DNA of 64,000 nt from assembly GCF_902635505.1 (NCBI RefSeq), contig NC_045427.1, positions 621,295,165-621,359,164 on the forward strand, written 5' to 3'. The stretch is from Sarcophilus harrisii (taxonomy: Eukaryota; Chordata; Mammalia; Dasyuromorphia; Dasyuridae). Positions 34,201 through 44,954 of this stretch are shown one piece after another. Under the pieces are notes generated by a model. The model had not been told where the DNA came from. It saw only the letters and a list, made by a program, of their open reading frames with translations, and ran no database searches. How positions within the stretch are numbered: position 1 is the stretch's first letter; every line of letters starts with the position of its first letter. A program made the translations under genes and the position numbers.

Positions 34201-34204
34201 TTCA

Positions 34205-34830
34205 AGAAGATGATACATATACTGAAGCTTGTAAGAAATCACCTATCCTAAGGGGCTGAAGTAAGGAGGGAATATTTTCTAGATATAGTTATTCCAGGGA
34301 ATAGGAAACACAATGGTGACTTCTGGGGAACAGCAAAGAAGCCAGGAGAACAAATGAAAGGTAATAAATCTGGTAAAGTAGGCTGGAGGCAAGCTGCAAA
34401 ATGATTTAAATGCCCCTCTAAAGAATTTGTATTCCATCAGGCAGGCAAGATGGAGTCATCAAAGTTTCTTGAATGGGATAAGGTGATTGTTGTTTGTACT
34501 TTGTTCTTGAAGAGGACAGTGACATCAGGGAGAATTCCGTGACATGTAAATGATTAAGATTTAAGTGAGGGAGGACTGGGCAAGGTTGGAAAAGCACTAT
34601 ATGGTGACTCTTGAACATTAAAAAAATTAATTTGGGCAGTTGTCTGAAGGATAGATTGATGGTAGAGATTGAAAGTCAGGTTTCTAATTAGCAGATGGAT
34701 GCAATAGTGTAGGAAAGAAGTAAGAAAATATCCAGAACTCAAGAAATGACCATAGGTATGAGAAGAGAGACAAGCATGGATTCAAGAGGCTCTGTGATAG
34801 AAGAATTGGTAAGATGCTATTTTATTAAAT
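34205..34830 (+). repeat. Ancient LINE-like repeat, 3' part
   Basis: 'ggggctgaagtaaggaggga', 'attccagggaataggaaaca' and 'aggctggaggcaagctgcaa' through to 'ggcagttgtctgaaggatag' follow the 3' order of the family. Confidence 0.55.
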
Positions 34831-36085
34831 AAAGAAAACCAGTAATAGGACAGCTCAAAATGTGCATTTGCATATCTCTGGCCTTTTCTAACTTTCCTTC
34901 TTCAAATGATTCACTAGTTCAATAGACTTGAACAAAGAGTAACTCATTACTCACTCATTATGGAACTTGATTTTGGCTCTAACTTCCTATAAGTTGCTTG
35001 TGAGCACTCACCTAAAAAACAAAGCAAAAAGCCAACTCAGGCTCCACTTCCAGCTCCTGAAACAACTAAACCAAGCTATAGAGGTCCAAGCAGAACTTCC
35101 TTGATTTTCTAGGAGATGGGCCCCCTTTCCAAGACCTCACTGAACTGGCACAAATTCCTCCTTGCTTCTGATTTGTCAGAGAAAGGTGTCAAAAGAGGCC
35201 CTGCAGGGATGTTTACTCATGGATTACCTTGGAAATGACATGAATAGTGATTTCCTAATGGGGTACCTAAGCCCTGTGAATTTGAACTCAATCTCCAAGA
35301 GAACACTGAGGGGGAAATAACAAAGAGAGAAAAAGTTGCTTGTGGCTCTATAGGTCAGTTCTGAGTTTCCCTAAATATTTCTCTCTTTTGATTATTTTAA
35401 TTATTTGGACACAACAAAAAGCCAGGTCTCCATTATGGTGAGGTAGGATTTAATGGTTTTCAGGGCTGCTGATTGAGGGAGATGCCACCTCTCACTGGCC
35501 CCTTGCCCTCAAGCCTAAATACATGAATGTTCAACTACCCTTGAGTTTCTAGTCCTTTTGATTCAAACTTCTGGAGATTTGTGACAAATTTCACTTTTTT
35601 TAAAAAATTAACACTGGTTCAGGAGACTATTCTGTGAATTATTTTTCAAAACAAAGTAAGAATCTTAGGGAAAAAAGTGAAAGAAAAATCCCTAGGGACT
35701 TGATTTAGGTACTGAACAAAATCAGTCCTGATACATTCTTTCTTTTCCACAACATAAATATTGGATGAATAATCTTACTTAAAATACTTCATTGTGGGTC
35801 CAGAGGAACATAATAATTACTCCCACCTCAACCTTACTATGGTAAATGTACCTTCTTGAATGAGTACTCATTGTCACTTTATTTGGCAAGTGTGTGTATA
35901 TGTGTGTGTGTGTATGTGCACATGTTTGGATATGTGGAGAAGATATGATAATGGGGGGGTGGAAATGGAATTAGTCACCAGAGTGAGAGATGTTGTTCTT
36001 TAAATGCTATCTATAAAGGACCATGTTTTGGCCATATTACAACTTGGTTTAATATTACAGCCCTAGACTAAATCAGAAAGCCCTA
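34831..36085. other. Unassigned DNA with a (TG)n patch
   Basis: A gtgtgtgtatatgtgtgtgt patch at about 35,890-35,922; otherwise no repeat or gene recognised. Confidence 0.4.
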
Positions 36086-36088
36086 TAT

Positions 36089-36252
36089 TCTCCTCCTCCT
36101 CCTCCTTTTCTTCCTCCTCCTCCTTTTCCTCCTCCTCCTTTTCCTTCTCCTCTTCTTTCTCCTCCTTCTCTTCCTCCTCCTCCTCCTCCTTCTCTTCCTC
36201 TTCCTCCTTTTCCTCTTCTTTTTCCTCCTCCTCCTCCTCCTCCTCCTTTTTC
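36089..36252. repeat. 164-bp pure pyrimidine tract, (TCC)n/(TTC)n
   Basis: Every base on the plus strand between about 36,089 and 36,252 is C or T, in tcc and ttcc units. The minus strand is therefore all purine, and the three open frames of E/K, G/R and R/K across it are composition artefacts. Confidence 0.95.
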
Positions 36253-36389
36253 CAAATAGATTCATTCCATTCTGAGCTGAAGATATAAAACAATCACTTC
36301 TATAAGACTTATTTCCTGAGTGACCATATGCTAGCCATGAGTTGTGTCTTCTTCAGTTTCTATATAACAGGCTTTAAAATACTTGAAGA

Positions 36390-36825
36390 AAAGATATGAT
36401 GTTCCAGCAACAAGATTATGTGATGATCAACTGTGATGGACTTGGCTCTTTTCAACAATGAGGTAATTCAGGCCAATTTCAATAGAGTTGGTCTGAACAA
36501 GACCAGAGAGAGGGCTGTGCAGTCTGAGTATAGATCACAACTTGGTATTTTCACTTTTGTTGTTGTTTGCTTGCTTTTTTTCTCTCATTCTCATTTTTTT
36601 TCCGCTTTTTGATTGAATTTTTCTTGTGCAGCATAATGAATATGAAAATATGTTGAGAAGAATTGCACATGTTTAACATATATTGAATTACTTGTTGTCT
36701 AGGGGAGGTGGTGGGGGAAGGGAGGGAGAAAAATTTGGAAGGAAAGGTTTTGCAGAAGTGAATGTTGCAAATTGTATGAATTTGAAAATAAAAAGCTATT
36801 TTTAGGGCAAACAAGGTATGATATC
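36390..36825 (+). mobile_element. L1 3' UTR insertion with decayed target-site duplication
   Basis: From 'agcaacaagattatgtgatg' to 'gaaaataaaaagctattttt', about 400 bp of L1 3' UTR ending at the true L1 3' end. Flanks agatatgatgttcc (left) and aggtatgatatcc (right) are similar, consistent with a worn duplication. Confidence 0.85.
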
Positions 36826-36829
36826 CTCC

Positions 36830-37480
36830 TTTTCTTTCCATTTCTCACTATCTTAAATCTTCTTTGGAGCAAAAATTCCCATTTCCTTCAATCACTCTGG
36901 TTTTTTGTATTTGGTAGATAAGTTTATTTACAACACTTAGTACTAATCATTCTGCTTTGGCTAGAGGAAGCATCTTTCCAGAATATTCATCCTTTATTCT
37001 GGATTAGAAGGGGATCCAAAATGTGGGTAATTTGCTTTTGCTTTGCATATTTGTCATAAAAATATTTCTCTCCCATGAAGAGGAAGGCAAATATATTTTT
37101 GTTCAGTGGGGGGAAAAGTAAAATTAAAGAAAATAGTTGGAGCATAGTATTAAGAGCTCAATCATTTGAATTGCAGAGGTTGTACCAATAAGAATCTTTC
37201 ACTAGCACAGTATAAATTGGGTCAACAAATGGATAAAGTATTACATTTGACAGAACCAAAGGGATTCTTCTTCAGACTCCAGAAAGACATTGGCAACTTG
37301 GCTATAAACCAGCTGAGAGAAGTCAGAGGTTATTATCCTGGTTATTCCTAATCTTCAAACCTGACTCAATTGAACTTGCATGCATCACTACAGAGAGGAA
37401 GATGGGAGTCTAGAGGTTATTGAGGAATTTCAACTGAAGGATTATCCACAAGCCTATGGATCTTGATATGAAGATACTTT
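36830..37480. other. Unassigned DNA
   Basis: A 61-codon frame at 37,166-37,351 has no recognisable motif. Nothing else seen. Confidence 0.35.
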
Positions 37481-37529
37481 GTAAGATACAAAGTCACATG
37501 AATTGTATAATTATTTACTACTCTATCTC

Positions 37530-37645
37530 TGCAGTGCCATAGAGATCTATGATTTTCCATTGCCATACTAGAGGTCTATGATTTTTCAACATTAAACAAG
37601 ATATCTTATGGATTTTCCACTCTAGGTGATAGGCCTATTGCTTTT
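37530..37645 (+). repeat. Imperfect tandem units built on 'tctatgattttcca'
   Basis: 'gagatctatgattttccatt', 'gaggtctatgatttttcaac' and 'atcttatggattttccactc' are three rough units of about 35-45 bp. Confidence 0.5.
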
Positions 37646-37744
37646 CAGAACCACACTGGGAGTATCTTTGTTTCATTTCCATATCTTTTTTTAACTCTTA
37701 GCTAATACTTTTGTGATTAGAAAGCTAGATAGCCTATTACTTTT

Positions 37745-38010
37745 GATATCAGAAACCTCAATGAATTAAACAACAGAGGCATTTCCTTACTCTGAACATA
37801 TTCCAACTTGTCAATGTCCTTTCTAAAATGTGGGCCTCAGAACTGAACAAAAGGCAATATTCCAGATGTGGTCTAACTAGGACTAAACACAATGGGACTA
37901 TCACGTTCCTTCTTCTATTAATTCATTCTAAGAATACAGTGTGCCACTAATATTCTACTCTATTAGCTCATTAGGTCATAAAAATGACTCTGCATCCTTG
38001 AAGCTTATGC
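37745..38010 (-). repeat. CR1/L3-type LINE fragment, reverse
   Basis: 'ttgtcaatgtcctttctaaa', 'gggcctcagaactgaacaaa' and 'attccagatgtggtctaact' are clear antisense CR1 phrases. Confidence 0.75.
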
Positions 38011-38014
38011 TAGT

Positions 38015-38736
38015 GGTACACAGGCTCTGGGTTCAATTATCACCTTTATCCATATGACTCCCAGATATACATATATATAAAACTCTCTTGAACTCTAATC
38101 CCATAATACTAATTCCCTTTAGGACATCGTCACCTGGATGTCAGATAGGCATCTCAAAATCAAAATGCCTCAAATGAAACTCATCACCTTCTTCCCCACT
38201 ATAAATATTCTAATTCTTGTTGAGGTCACCTCCATCCATCCAGTTATTAAAGCTCACTACTCCATAATCACAGGATCACAAATTTATAGTGGGAAGAAAC
38301 CTTAGAAGTAGAATCCATCTTCCTATATTTTATAAATGAGAAAACTAAGGCACAGAATGGTTAAGTGATTTGTTTAAAAACTCATGATTTGAGGTCAGGG
38401 CTTTCTGACTTACAGAAATCTGCACACTATGTTATCATCCTTGACTCATTCTTCTCTTCCCCCCTTTTCCTCTATATTGAACTGCCAAAACTTATTGATT
38501 CCACATTATCATATCTGATTCTGCTTTCTACTCACCCAGTCCTGACCTGAATTCAAACCCTCATCCACTCTCACATGGATCATTGTAATAGTTTTCTAAT
38601 TGTTTAGGGCTCTCCCTCACTCTACTCCATTCTCCATACAATTGCCAAAGAGATATTCTTAAAACATAGGTTTATGTCCCCTCATATTACAAAATCATGT
38701 GTTATCCCATATTATCACTAAGATAAAAGATAAAAT
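38015..38736 (+). mobile_element. L2 LINE, left part, interrupted by a SINE and then by an ERV
   Basis: 'ggctctgggttcaattatca', 'ctggatgtcagataggcatc' and 'gaaactcatcaccttcttcc' through to 'taagataaaagataaaatcc' are L2 ORF2-end phrases. The L2 resumes at 43,986 after the provirus. A reverse SINE (about 38,270-38,430) lies within it. Confidence 0.8.
38270..38430 (-). repeat. SINE inserted in L2, reverse
   Basis: 'aaatttatagtgggaagaaa', 'aaatgagaaaactaaggcac' and 'ggtcagggctttctgact' are the reverse SINE body. Confidence 0.65.
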
Positions 38737-38742
38737 CCTCAC

Positions 38743-38965
38743 TGTAATGGGCTGAGGCTTGAGTTGATGCACTGAGATCCCAAGGACATGAGGCTAAATA
38801 GTAATTGGACTATACTCTATTAATATACATGATTGGATAAAGAATGGCCCCTGCCCATTCTTTGTGCAAGTCCTGATGTGTTGTATAGGAAATGATGATT
38901 TTGGTGGGTGGAGGAGAGAGACAGGAAGAGAAGTGGGGGGGAGATTGGGCCGGGGTTCTACTCTG
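38743..38965 (+). repeat. ERV left LTR copy
   Basis: Matches the 3' LTR at 43,585 from TGTAATGGGC to 'gttctactctggtgg'. Follows cctcac directly. Confidence 0.9.
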
Positions 38966-38989
38966 GTGGCAGTGTAGGAGCGTGGAAAG

Positions 38990-39240
38990 GAAGGCAAGCC
39001 GTACAGGCTTTTACTATGCTCCTAGCTTCCTCTCTTGTTATTCCAAATTGTAAACATAAAGCTCGAGCAGCCTGATGATATTTAGAATGAGATGCCTGGG
39101 CTTCTTGGAATAAAGGAGTATTGACCAATATAGTTAGAAGGCTATCTGCCTTTGAATTACCATCAAAAATGGGACCTGGAAGTCCACTATGAGAGCGGAC
39201 ATGCAATGTATAGATCTTACCTGGATGCTTTCTCACTTGC
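38990..39240 (-). pseudogene. ERV integrase N-terminal zinc-binding region (fossil)
   Basis: The H-x3-H and C-x2-C spacing of the integrase HHCC finger is visible (ASHSKYHQAARAL, then KACTAC), preceded by text like SHSGLPGPIFDGNSKAD that ends the RNase H/integrase junction in betaretroviruses. It reads on the minus strand. Confidence 0.75.
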
Positions 39241-40030
39241 TCTTGAAGTTTCTAAAAGACCTGATATATATTAGAGGCTGCAAATTTTATTGTGGCAATT
39301 CTTTGTACCACACCTACTGAATAGGCTGAATCAGATATTATATTTATGTCTCCTGGATAATAAGTAAGAGCTAGAATGATCACGTACCATTCTGCTGAGT
39401 GGACTGAAAAGGACTTCTGACTACTCTCTTTATAGTTAGATCATGAGAGTACACAGCACAAATATTATGTTTGGATGCATCCGTGAAGATAGTTGGTCCT
39501 TTAAGAGGAACTTTAGAAACTTTTTCTTCAAGAATCCATTGCCAATTATGTAATAATCTGGTTATCTTTAATGGAGATCCATGTGTAAAATTTGGAGCCA
39601 TGGCTAATAAAATTTGCCACTCTGGGATGATCTCACAACACACATTAATTTGTGTATTGGTATAAAAGGTATATATCTTGTCAGGTCTTGCCCCAGATAA
39701 TTGTACTGCTTGTTTAATGGCCTTTAATAAAATTCTAGCCACAAAATTCTAGCACTGGGTTTGTGCTGGTTGTTCTGGTTGTGCTGGGAGGTTCACCCAC
39801 TCTATCACAGTCTCCTTGATGAAGGACTGCTGTGGGTGCCTCTTGTGTGGCAAAAACTGATATTTCCAAGGGTTTTTGAGTGACTCTTTCAACCACATTG
39901 GATAAAGCTAGTTCAACTTTTCTCAAAGTCTCTTGAGCTTCTTTTGTAAGCTGGCGTGATGAATTTAAAGCACTGTCTCCCCTTAAAATGCCATATAACA
40001 GTTGTAACTGATAGGTAGTCAAGCCTAACA
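39240..40030 (-). pseudogene. ERV RNase H and connection region (fossil)
   Basis: IFTDASKHN carries the first catalytic aspartate region (T-D-A-S) of retroviral RNase H. Upstream text such as TTYQLQLLYGILRGDSALNS matches the reverse-transcriptase connection of betaretroviruses. Interrupted. Confidence 0.75.
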
Positions 40031-40860
40031 CTGGTCACATCCATTGGATATCTCCTATCAATTTCTGAAAATCATTCAATGTGTTTAGCTTCTCTGTTCT
40101 TAAGGACAGTTTTTGAATTGTAAGCACCTTAGGGTATACTTCATATCCTAAATATTGAAAAGGAGCATGTCTTTGAATTTTTTCTGGTGCTATGTATAAT
40201 TTGTAATTCCTTAGTGTTTCTATGGTCTTTTGTAGACATGCCTCTAACATTTGTTCCTCAGGTGCACATCCCAATATATCATCCATATAATGTAATAGCA
40301 TAACTTTTGGAAATGCTTTTCTTACTGGAGCAAGAGCAGCAGCAACATACATTTGACAAAAAGTAGGGCTGTTTTTCATTCCCTGTAGCAAAACTGTCCA
40401 TTCATATCTTTTATAAGGCTCAGTTAAGTTAATGCTGGGCACTGAAAAGGCAAATCTTTTCATATCCTCCTTATCCAGAGGGATAGAATAGAAACAATCC
40501 TTAATATCTATGACCCAAAGAGGCCATTCTCTAAGCAATTGAGTAGGAGATGGAAGTCCAGGCTGAAGAGTTCCCATAGTTTCCATCTGTTCATTCACCT
40601 TTCTTAAATCTGTTAACATCCTCCATTTTCCAGATGTCTTTTTTACAACAAATACTGGGGACTTCCAAGGACTTAGAGAAGGTTGTAAGTGTCCTTGGTC
40701 AAGCTGCTCCTGTACTATATCTAATAAGGCCTGAATTTTATCGTCACCTAAGAGTCACCATTCTATCCACACTGGTGTATCAGTTTTCCATTGGATAGGA
40801 ACAGGTGAAAGTGTTGGCAGGCCTTCAACAGTAGCCCTGCTTAAAAAACCGAAGTACTCC
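40030..40860 (-). pseudogene. ERV reverse transcriptase (fossil)
   Basis: Contains DIKDCFYSIPLDKEDMKRFA, the QGMKNSPTFCQ motif and the catalytic LLHYMDDILG, in the normal order for a class II (betaretrovirus-like) polymerase. This is the clearest part of the element. Confidence 0.9.
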
Positions 40861-40869
40861 TTTTTAACC

Positions 40870-41365
40870 CTAATTGCTGTAAAAGTCTCTTCCCCACAGA
40901 TTGATGGGGATTTTTTCAACTATAAAAGGAGTAAAAACTCCTGTTTTGCCTTCAAAAGTCCATCTCGTAGGGGCAGCACTAACTTCAGCTGCTATTGATC
41001 CTCCTATGCCAGACATGTAAGTGTCTGCTTTAATCTTTGGCCAGTGACTGGGCCAATTGCCACCTCTAATGACTGTATGATCTGCACCTGTGTCTACCAA
41101 TCCTTCTAATGGTAGGCCATTTATATAGATTGTGAGCATAGGTCGGTCAGTTGTTACAGCTGCTATCCAGTATATTGCTGGATTTTGTGATCTGGAATCA
41201 GAATCTGGGTGACTATCACCAAGCTGCTTATTAGGATTCTGTATGAGTAAACCTGATGCTACTATTTCTCCTGGGTGATAAGTCACACATTGTCTGCCTG
41301 TATTAGCGACTGGGATATTATCTACACTTTCCCCAGTTTCCCACATCAGTGTGTGGATGGACACT
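40870..41365 (-). pseudogene. ERV protease region (fossil)
   Basis: Carries LVDTGADHTVI, the D-T-G-A active-site loop of retroviral aspartic protease, preceded by LTIYINGLPLEG. A flap-like GIGG follows. Confidence 0.85.
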
Positions 41366-41499
41366 GTTTTGTACGTACTCTTCAGGAGGTAAAATGGTCA
41401 AGCTTACTGTGCCTGGAGGCAAGGGATCCATAGGCTGGAGAGGAACAGATTTCACCTCTCCAAAGGATATCTCAGTTGTCCCAGCTGCATAGAACTCTA

Positions 41500-42050
41500 T
41501 TCTCCCTAATTGTAATCCCTTTCTCCCATTAGGTTGCTTCCTGACTCATTGATTGTGTAATCCCTTTCTCCCATCATATGGCTTCCTGGCTGATTGATCA
41601 TATCGGGGTATTGGACTTCTAGGCACTCTCTGGGTGCACCATTGGCTGCCATCATGCCCCAAGTGTTTTTTGCCTGGGGCCCTGGAGCTGGGCCCCTCAT
41701 CCCGTTTCCCTGAACCTGTCTACATTCTGAGGCCCAATGGAAGCCTCTGTTGCATTTTGGACATGGGGTATTGGGTCTTGTTCTCCCACCCTGTTTTCTC
41801 ACTCTGTCTCTATACCAACATTGAACTTTCAGATGCCCTAGTTTAAAACACTGAAAGCATTGACGAGTCTCTCTGGAAGTCCCTTGCCAGAAGGGACCCT
41901 GTCTTCCCATGTTGGGATCTTGGGAAGTCTGCATCATAGCTATAAAAGCTATAAAAGGCATTTGTGCCTACTGTGACACAGCGTCTTATGAACTCCTCTA
42001 AAGGAGCATCCTTGCGCAGCCCTAGTATAATTCTTCTGCAGACCTCATTA
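41500..42050 (-). pseudogene. ERV gag: end of capsid and nucleocapsid (fossil)
   Basis: Two C-x2-C-x4-H-x4-C zinc knuckles (CFQCFKLGHLKVQC and CPKCNRGFHWASEC) mark nucleocapsid. The text just before, ANEVCRRIILGLRKDAPLEE, resembles the end of the betaretroviral capsid. Two short repeats of a 'GERDYTINESGSN'-like unit follow the knuckles. Confidence 0.85.
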
Positions 42051-42059
42051 GCAATACCA

Positions 42060-42660
42060 GCAGCAAAAGAGACAGCCCAAGTGGTCACTGAATTCCTCAC
42101 ACAAGCATTTGCCATTATGGACATGCCACAAGCAATAAAAACAGACAATGGTCCTGCTTATACTTCAAAACATTTTGCACACTTTTGTGCACAATATAAG
42201 ATTTTACACACCACTGGCATATCTTTTAATCCTCAAGGATAGGCAATAGTAGAGAGAAGAAACAGAGATATTAAGACGATCCTCCAAAAACAAAAGAAAG
42301 GGGGAGCCACAGTTAACCCTAGAGAACTTCTAAATCTAATCCTTTATACCATTAACTTCTTGATTTTTGACAAAGATGCACTGGTTCCAGCAGAGAGGTT
42401 TTATAACCCACCAGAAGGGCAGTGTCCAGTGCGAGCAGCTCCACTATCTTTAGATAATCACCAGGCGATGTGGAGAGACCCAGAAAGTGGTGAATGGAAA
42501 GGACAGATAGGCTAACTGCTTGGGGGAGAGGGTTTGCTTGTATCTCTACAGATGGAGAAGGAATCAGATGGGTGCCAACGAGCCGTAATTGCCTTGTCCA
42601 TTGCAGAGAGACAGAGCTTACCCTTAAAACAAAGGAGATGACCCAAGAAATATCGGGTGG
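42060..42660 (+). pseudogene. ERV integrase core and C-terminal region (fossil)
   Basis: AIKTDNGPAYTSKHFAHFC includes the second catalytic aspartate (T-D-N-G-P-A-Y) of integrase. Further on, DNHQAMWRDPESGEW and GIRWVPTSRN match the C-terminal domain of class II integrases. Reads on the plus strand, the same as the LTRs. Confidence 0.85.
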
Positions 42661-42734
42661 TTCTATTGCTGATTGTGCTCACCATTGAAAGAGTGTGGGA
42701 GTTATGGTGTTTGACTCATGGACATCAAAGATTG

Positions 42735-43025
42735 TTGGACTTCAAAACCCTTAGGAATCATTGGATTCTCCGAGATGTGATAAGATTGTTGTAGGACTTG
42801 AAAACACTCAGGAATCATTGGATTCTCTGAGACATAGGACGTGAAAACCCCCAGGAATCATTGGATTCTCTGAGACATAGGACTTGAAAACCCTCAGGAA
42901 TCATTGGATTCTCTGAGACACAGGACTTGAAAACTCTTAGGAATCATTGGATTCTCTGAGAAATGATAAGACTGTTGCAGGACTTCAAAAACTCAGGGGG
43001 ATCATTGGATTCCCTGACACGTGAA
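42735..43025 (+). repeat. Six-copy tandem repeat in the ERV 3' region
   Basis: Units of about 43 to 57 bp, each with 'ggactt(g/c)aaaac', then 'aggaatcattggattctctg' and 'agaca' or 'agatgtgataagattgttg'. Six units can be counted, each differing by a few bases. They lie where env would be expected. Confidence 0.9.
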
Positions 43026-43341
43026 GCAATGGACAATAGATTGGTTTTGGACTATCTCTTGGCTGCTGAAGAAGGCATATGCGTGACTGTTGTTTACATA
43101 CCCTCCTTCTAGGACTTCTGGCGATCTTTTACAACACCATGTTGATTTATTTTGTTTGCTATTCCGCTACTTGAGTGTACTATTCATGTTTGTTACACCA
43201 TATCGAGCCTGCACTGAGGGGAGGGTCATCCCTAATAGCCTCTGCGTTATTGCTATGTGCTTGTGTAATACCTCCCATGCTGATGGGTTTGTGCATAACA
43301 AGACTCTTCAGCCCAGAAACCTGTTAGCAACCCCCCACTTC

Positions 43342-43556
43342 CCTTTGGTGCTTTTCATCTCCCTTCCTGAGATGTCAGGGAGGGTGTGATCATCTCCTTT
43401 TTAGTGCTTTCACCTCCCTTCCTGAGAAGTCAGGGGGGTTGTGATCACCTCCTTTTCGGTGCTTTCACCTCCTTTCCTGAGAAATCAGGGAGGGTGTGAT
43501 CACCTCAACTTGGGAGCTCTGACCTCCCTGAGGAGTCAGGGATGGCATGACCACCT
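43342..43556 (+). repeat. Four-copy tandem repeat before the 3' LTR
   Basis: Units of about 58 bp built on 'ggtgctttcacctcccttcc', 'tgagaagtcagggagg' and 'gtgtgatcacctc'. The last unit is the most diverged. Confidence 0.85.
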
Positions 43557-43564
43557 GTGTTCTA

Positions 43565-43584
43565 AAACAAAAGAAAGCGGGAGA
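43565..43584 (+). promoter_or_regulatory. ERV polypurine tract
   Basis: 'aaaacaaaagaaagcgggag' lies immediately before the 3' LTR, as the plus-strand primer of retroviruses does. Confidence 0.75.
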
Positions 43585-43979
43585 TGTAATGGGCTGAGGC
43601 TTGAGTTGATGCACTGAGGTCCCAAGCAAGTGAGGCTAAATAGCAATTGGACTATACTGTATTAATATACATGCTTGGATAAAGAATAGCCCCTGCCCAC
43701 TCTCTGTGCAAATCCTGATGTCTTGTATAGGAAATGCTGATTTTGGTGGGTGGAGGAGAGAGACAGGAAGAGAGGCTGGGAGAGATTGGGCCTGGGTTCT
43801 ACTCTGGTGGTGCTGGTCTCATGGCTGCTGGTCTAGCTAGCTTCTTGACTCAGCTGCACACATTGCTATCGCAGATTCTCTTCCACCTCTGATCTTTCTT
43901 CACTGAGAATAAAGATTGATGATTTCCCCCTAACCTGAATTCCTGACTCTGGCTGATTTTAAAATGTGCAGTTATCACA
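43585..43979 (+). repeat. ERV 3' LTR, 395 bp
   Basis: Starts TGTAATGGGC and ends GTTATCACA, with an 'aataaagatt' polyadenylation signal near 43,910. A related LTR lies at 48,397-48,835 on the minus strand. Confidence 0.92.
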
Positions 43980-43985
43980 CCTCAC

Positions 43986-44410
43986 ATCGTGATGTTTAAA
44001 GACCTTCACAATCTATCTCTGCATAACCTTTCCAGTATGATGTTGTATTAATCCCCTTCCTATTCTCTATTGTAGTCAAATAAAATTCTTAGTCAGTCAC
44101 TTCATTTGCTATTTCATCTTCCTTCTCTATGGCTTTGCACAGAGAATGTTCCCAGTCATGGAATATTCTTTTTACCCAAACCTATCTTGTGTAATGCCTA
44201 GCTTCCTCTTTCAGGTGCCACTTCTTATCATATAAGGCTATTCCTAATTTCCTCTACTATTCTCCCTTTCCTAAATTACTTTGTACTTCCTTATCGGTAC
44301 ATACATTTTCTTCTCCAGAAGTTTGTAAACTCCTTGACTGTTTCATTTTTTATCTCTACTACTTAGCATAGCACCTTGCGAATAATAAATGGTTAATAAA
44401 TGTTTGCTGA
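43986..44410 (+). mobile_element. L2 LINE, right part and 3' end
   Basis: Continues the L2 broken by the ERV: 'gatgtttaaagaccttcac', 'tatggctttgcacagagaat' and 'gtttgtaaactccttgactg' through to 'ggttaataaatgtttgctga', the L2 3' end. Confidence 0.8.
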
Positions 44411-44775
44411 ATTGAACTTAATTACCAGGTCTTACAAGTTGGAAATATCTTTAGGACAGATCTATAGATAAATCTACAGATTTATGTATGAATATATATT
44501 TGGGTAAATTCAAAGAGGTTTATCTCTTGGTAATAATTCATTGATTCATTTTAAAATACCTCACCCACTGTCTATTAAAATACAATATCAACTAATCAAA
44601 CAACATTTATTATATATGCAGAGTACTGTACTAAGTAGTGGTAGAAAAAGTACCTACCAATGAACTCACAGGTCCTTAAAGTATTAAAATAAGTTCTTAT
44701 AATGATTTTAATGTTAGTTTATCTTGAGTTTCAATTAATCATCACCTTAAGGTAAACTCATCAAACAAACAACAA
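44411..44775. other. Unassigned AT-rich DNA
   Basis: 'acatttattatatatgcaga' near 44,603 may be a scrap of the LINE-like repeat. No gene. Confidence 0.35.
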
Positions 44776-44779
44776 AATT

Positions 44780-44895
44780 ATGTGGTTCTTAAAAGCAGAA
44801 ATTATTTTTTATCTCTTTTTCCATCTCTAGTATTTATAAAATGTTGTTGTCTAGCATTTAGTAAGTGCTTAATAAATGTTAATTATTGACTGAAT
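44780..44895 (+). repeat. L2-type 3' end
   Basis: 'gttcttaaaagcagaaatta', then 'agcatttagtaagtgcttaa' and 'taaatgttaattattgac'. Confidence 0.6.
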
Positions 44896-44954
44896 AAAAA
44901 TAAAGACTTTTACATATAACAGCTATCTGGATAAACCTTCCTGATCCTACATAT

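Larger units (their letters stand above)
38737..43985 (+). mobile_element. Betaretrovirus-like (class II) endogenous retrovirus, broken fossil
   Basis: The LTRs start TGTAATGGGC and end TTATCACA and are bounded on both sides by the 6-bp duplication cctcac (38,737-38,742 and 43,980-43,985). It sits inside an L2. Recognisable parts are gag nucleocapsid, protease, reverse transcriptase, RNase H and integrase, but part of the internal region reads on the strand opposite to the LTRs, so the element has been rearranged. It is interrupted in many places and is not functional. No env domain was recognised. Hand comparison of the two LTRs over about 225 bp gives roughly 7-8% difference, suggesting an age of the order of 15-20 million years if the mutation rate is about 2 to 2.5 per billion years per site. 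Confidence 0.9.

Noticed and set aside
36063-36293. Three minus-strand frames rich in E/K, G/R or R/K, resembling nuclear or RNA-binding proteins
   Set aside because: All three phases are open because the strand is entirely purine; a low-complexity artefact.
42735-43025. Regularly spaced repeats that might suggest a CRISPR array
   Set aside because: Units are tandem with almost no unique spacers, diverged from each other, inside an ERV in a mammalian genome.
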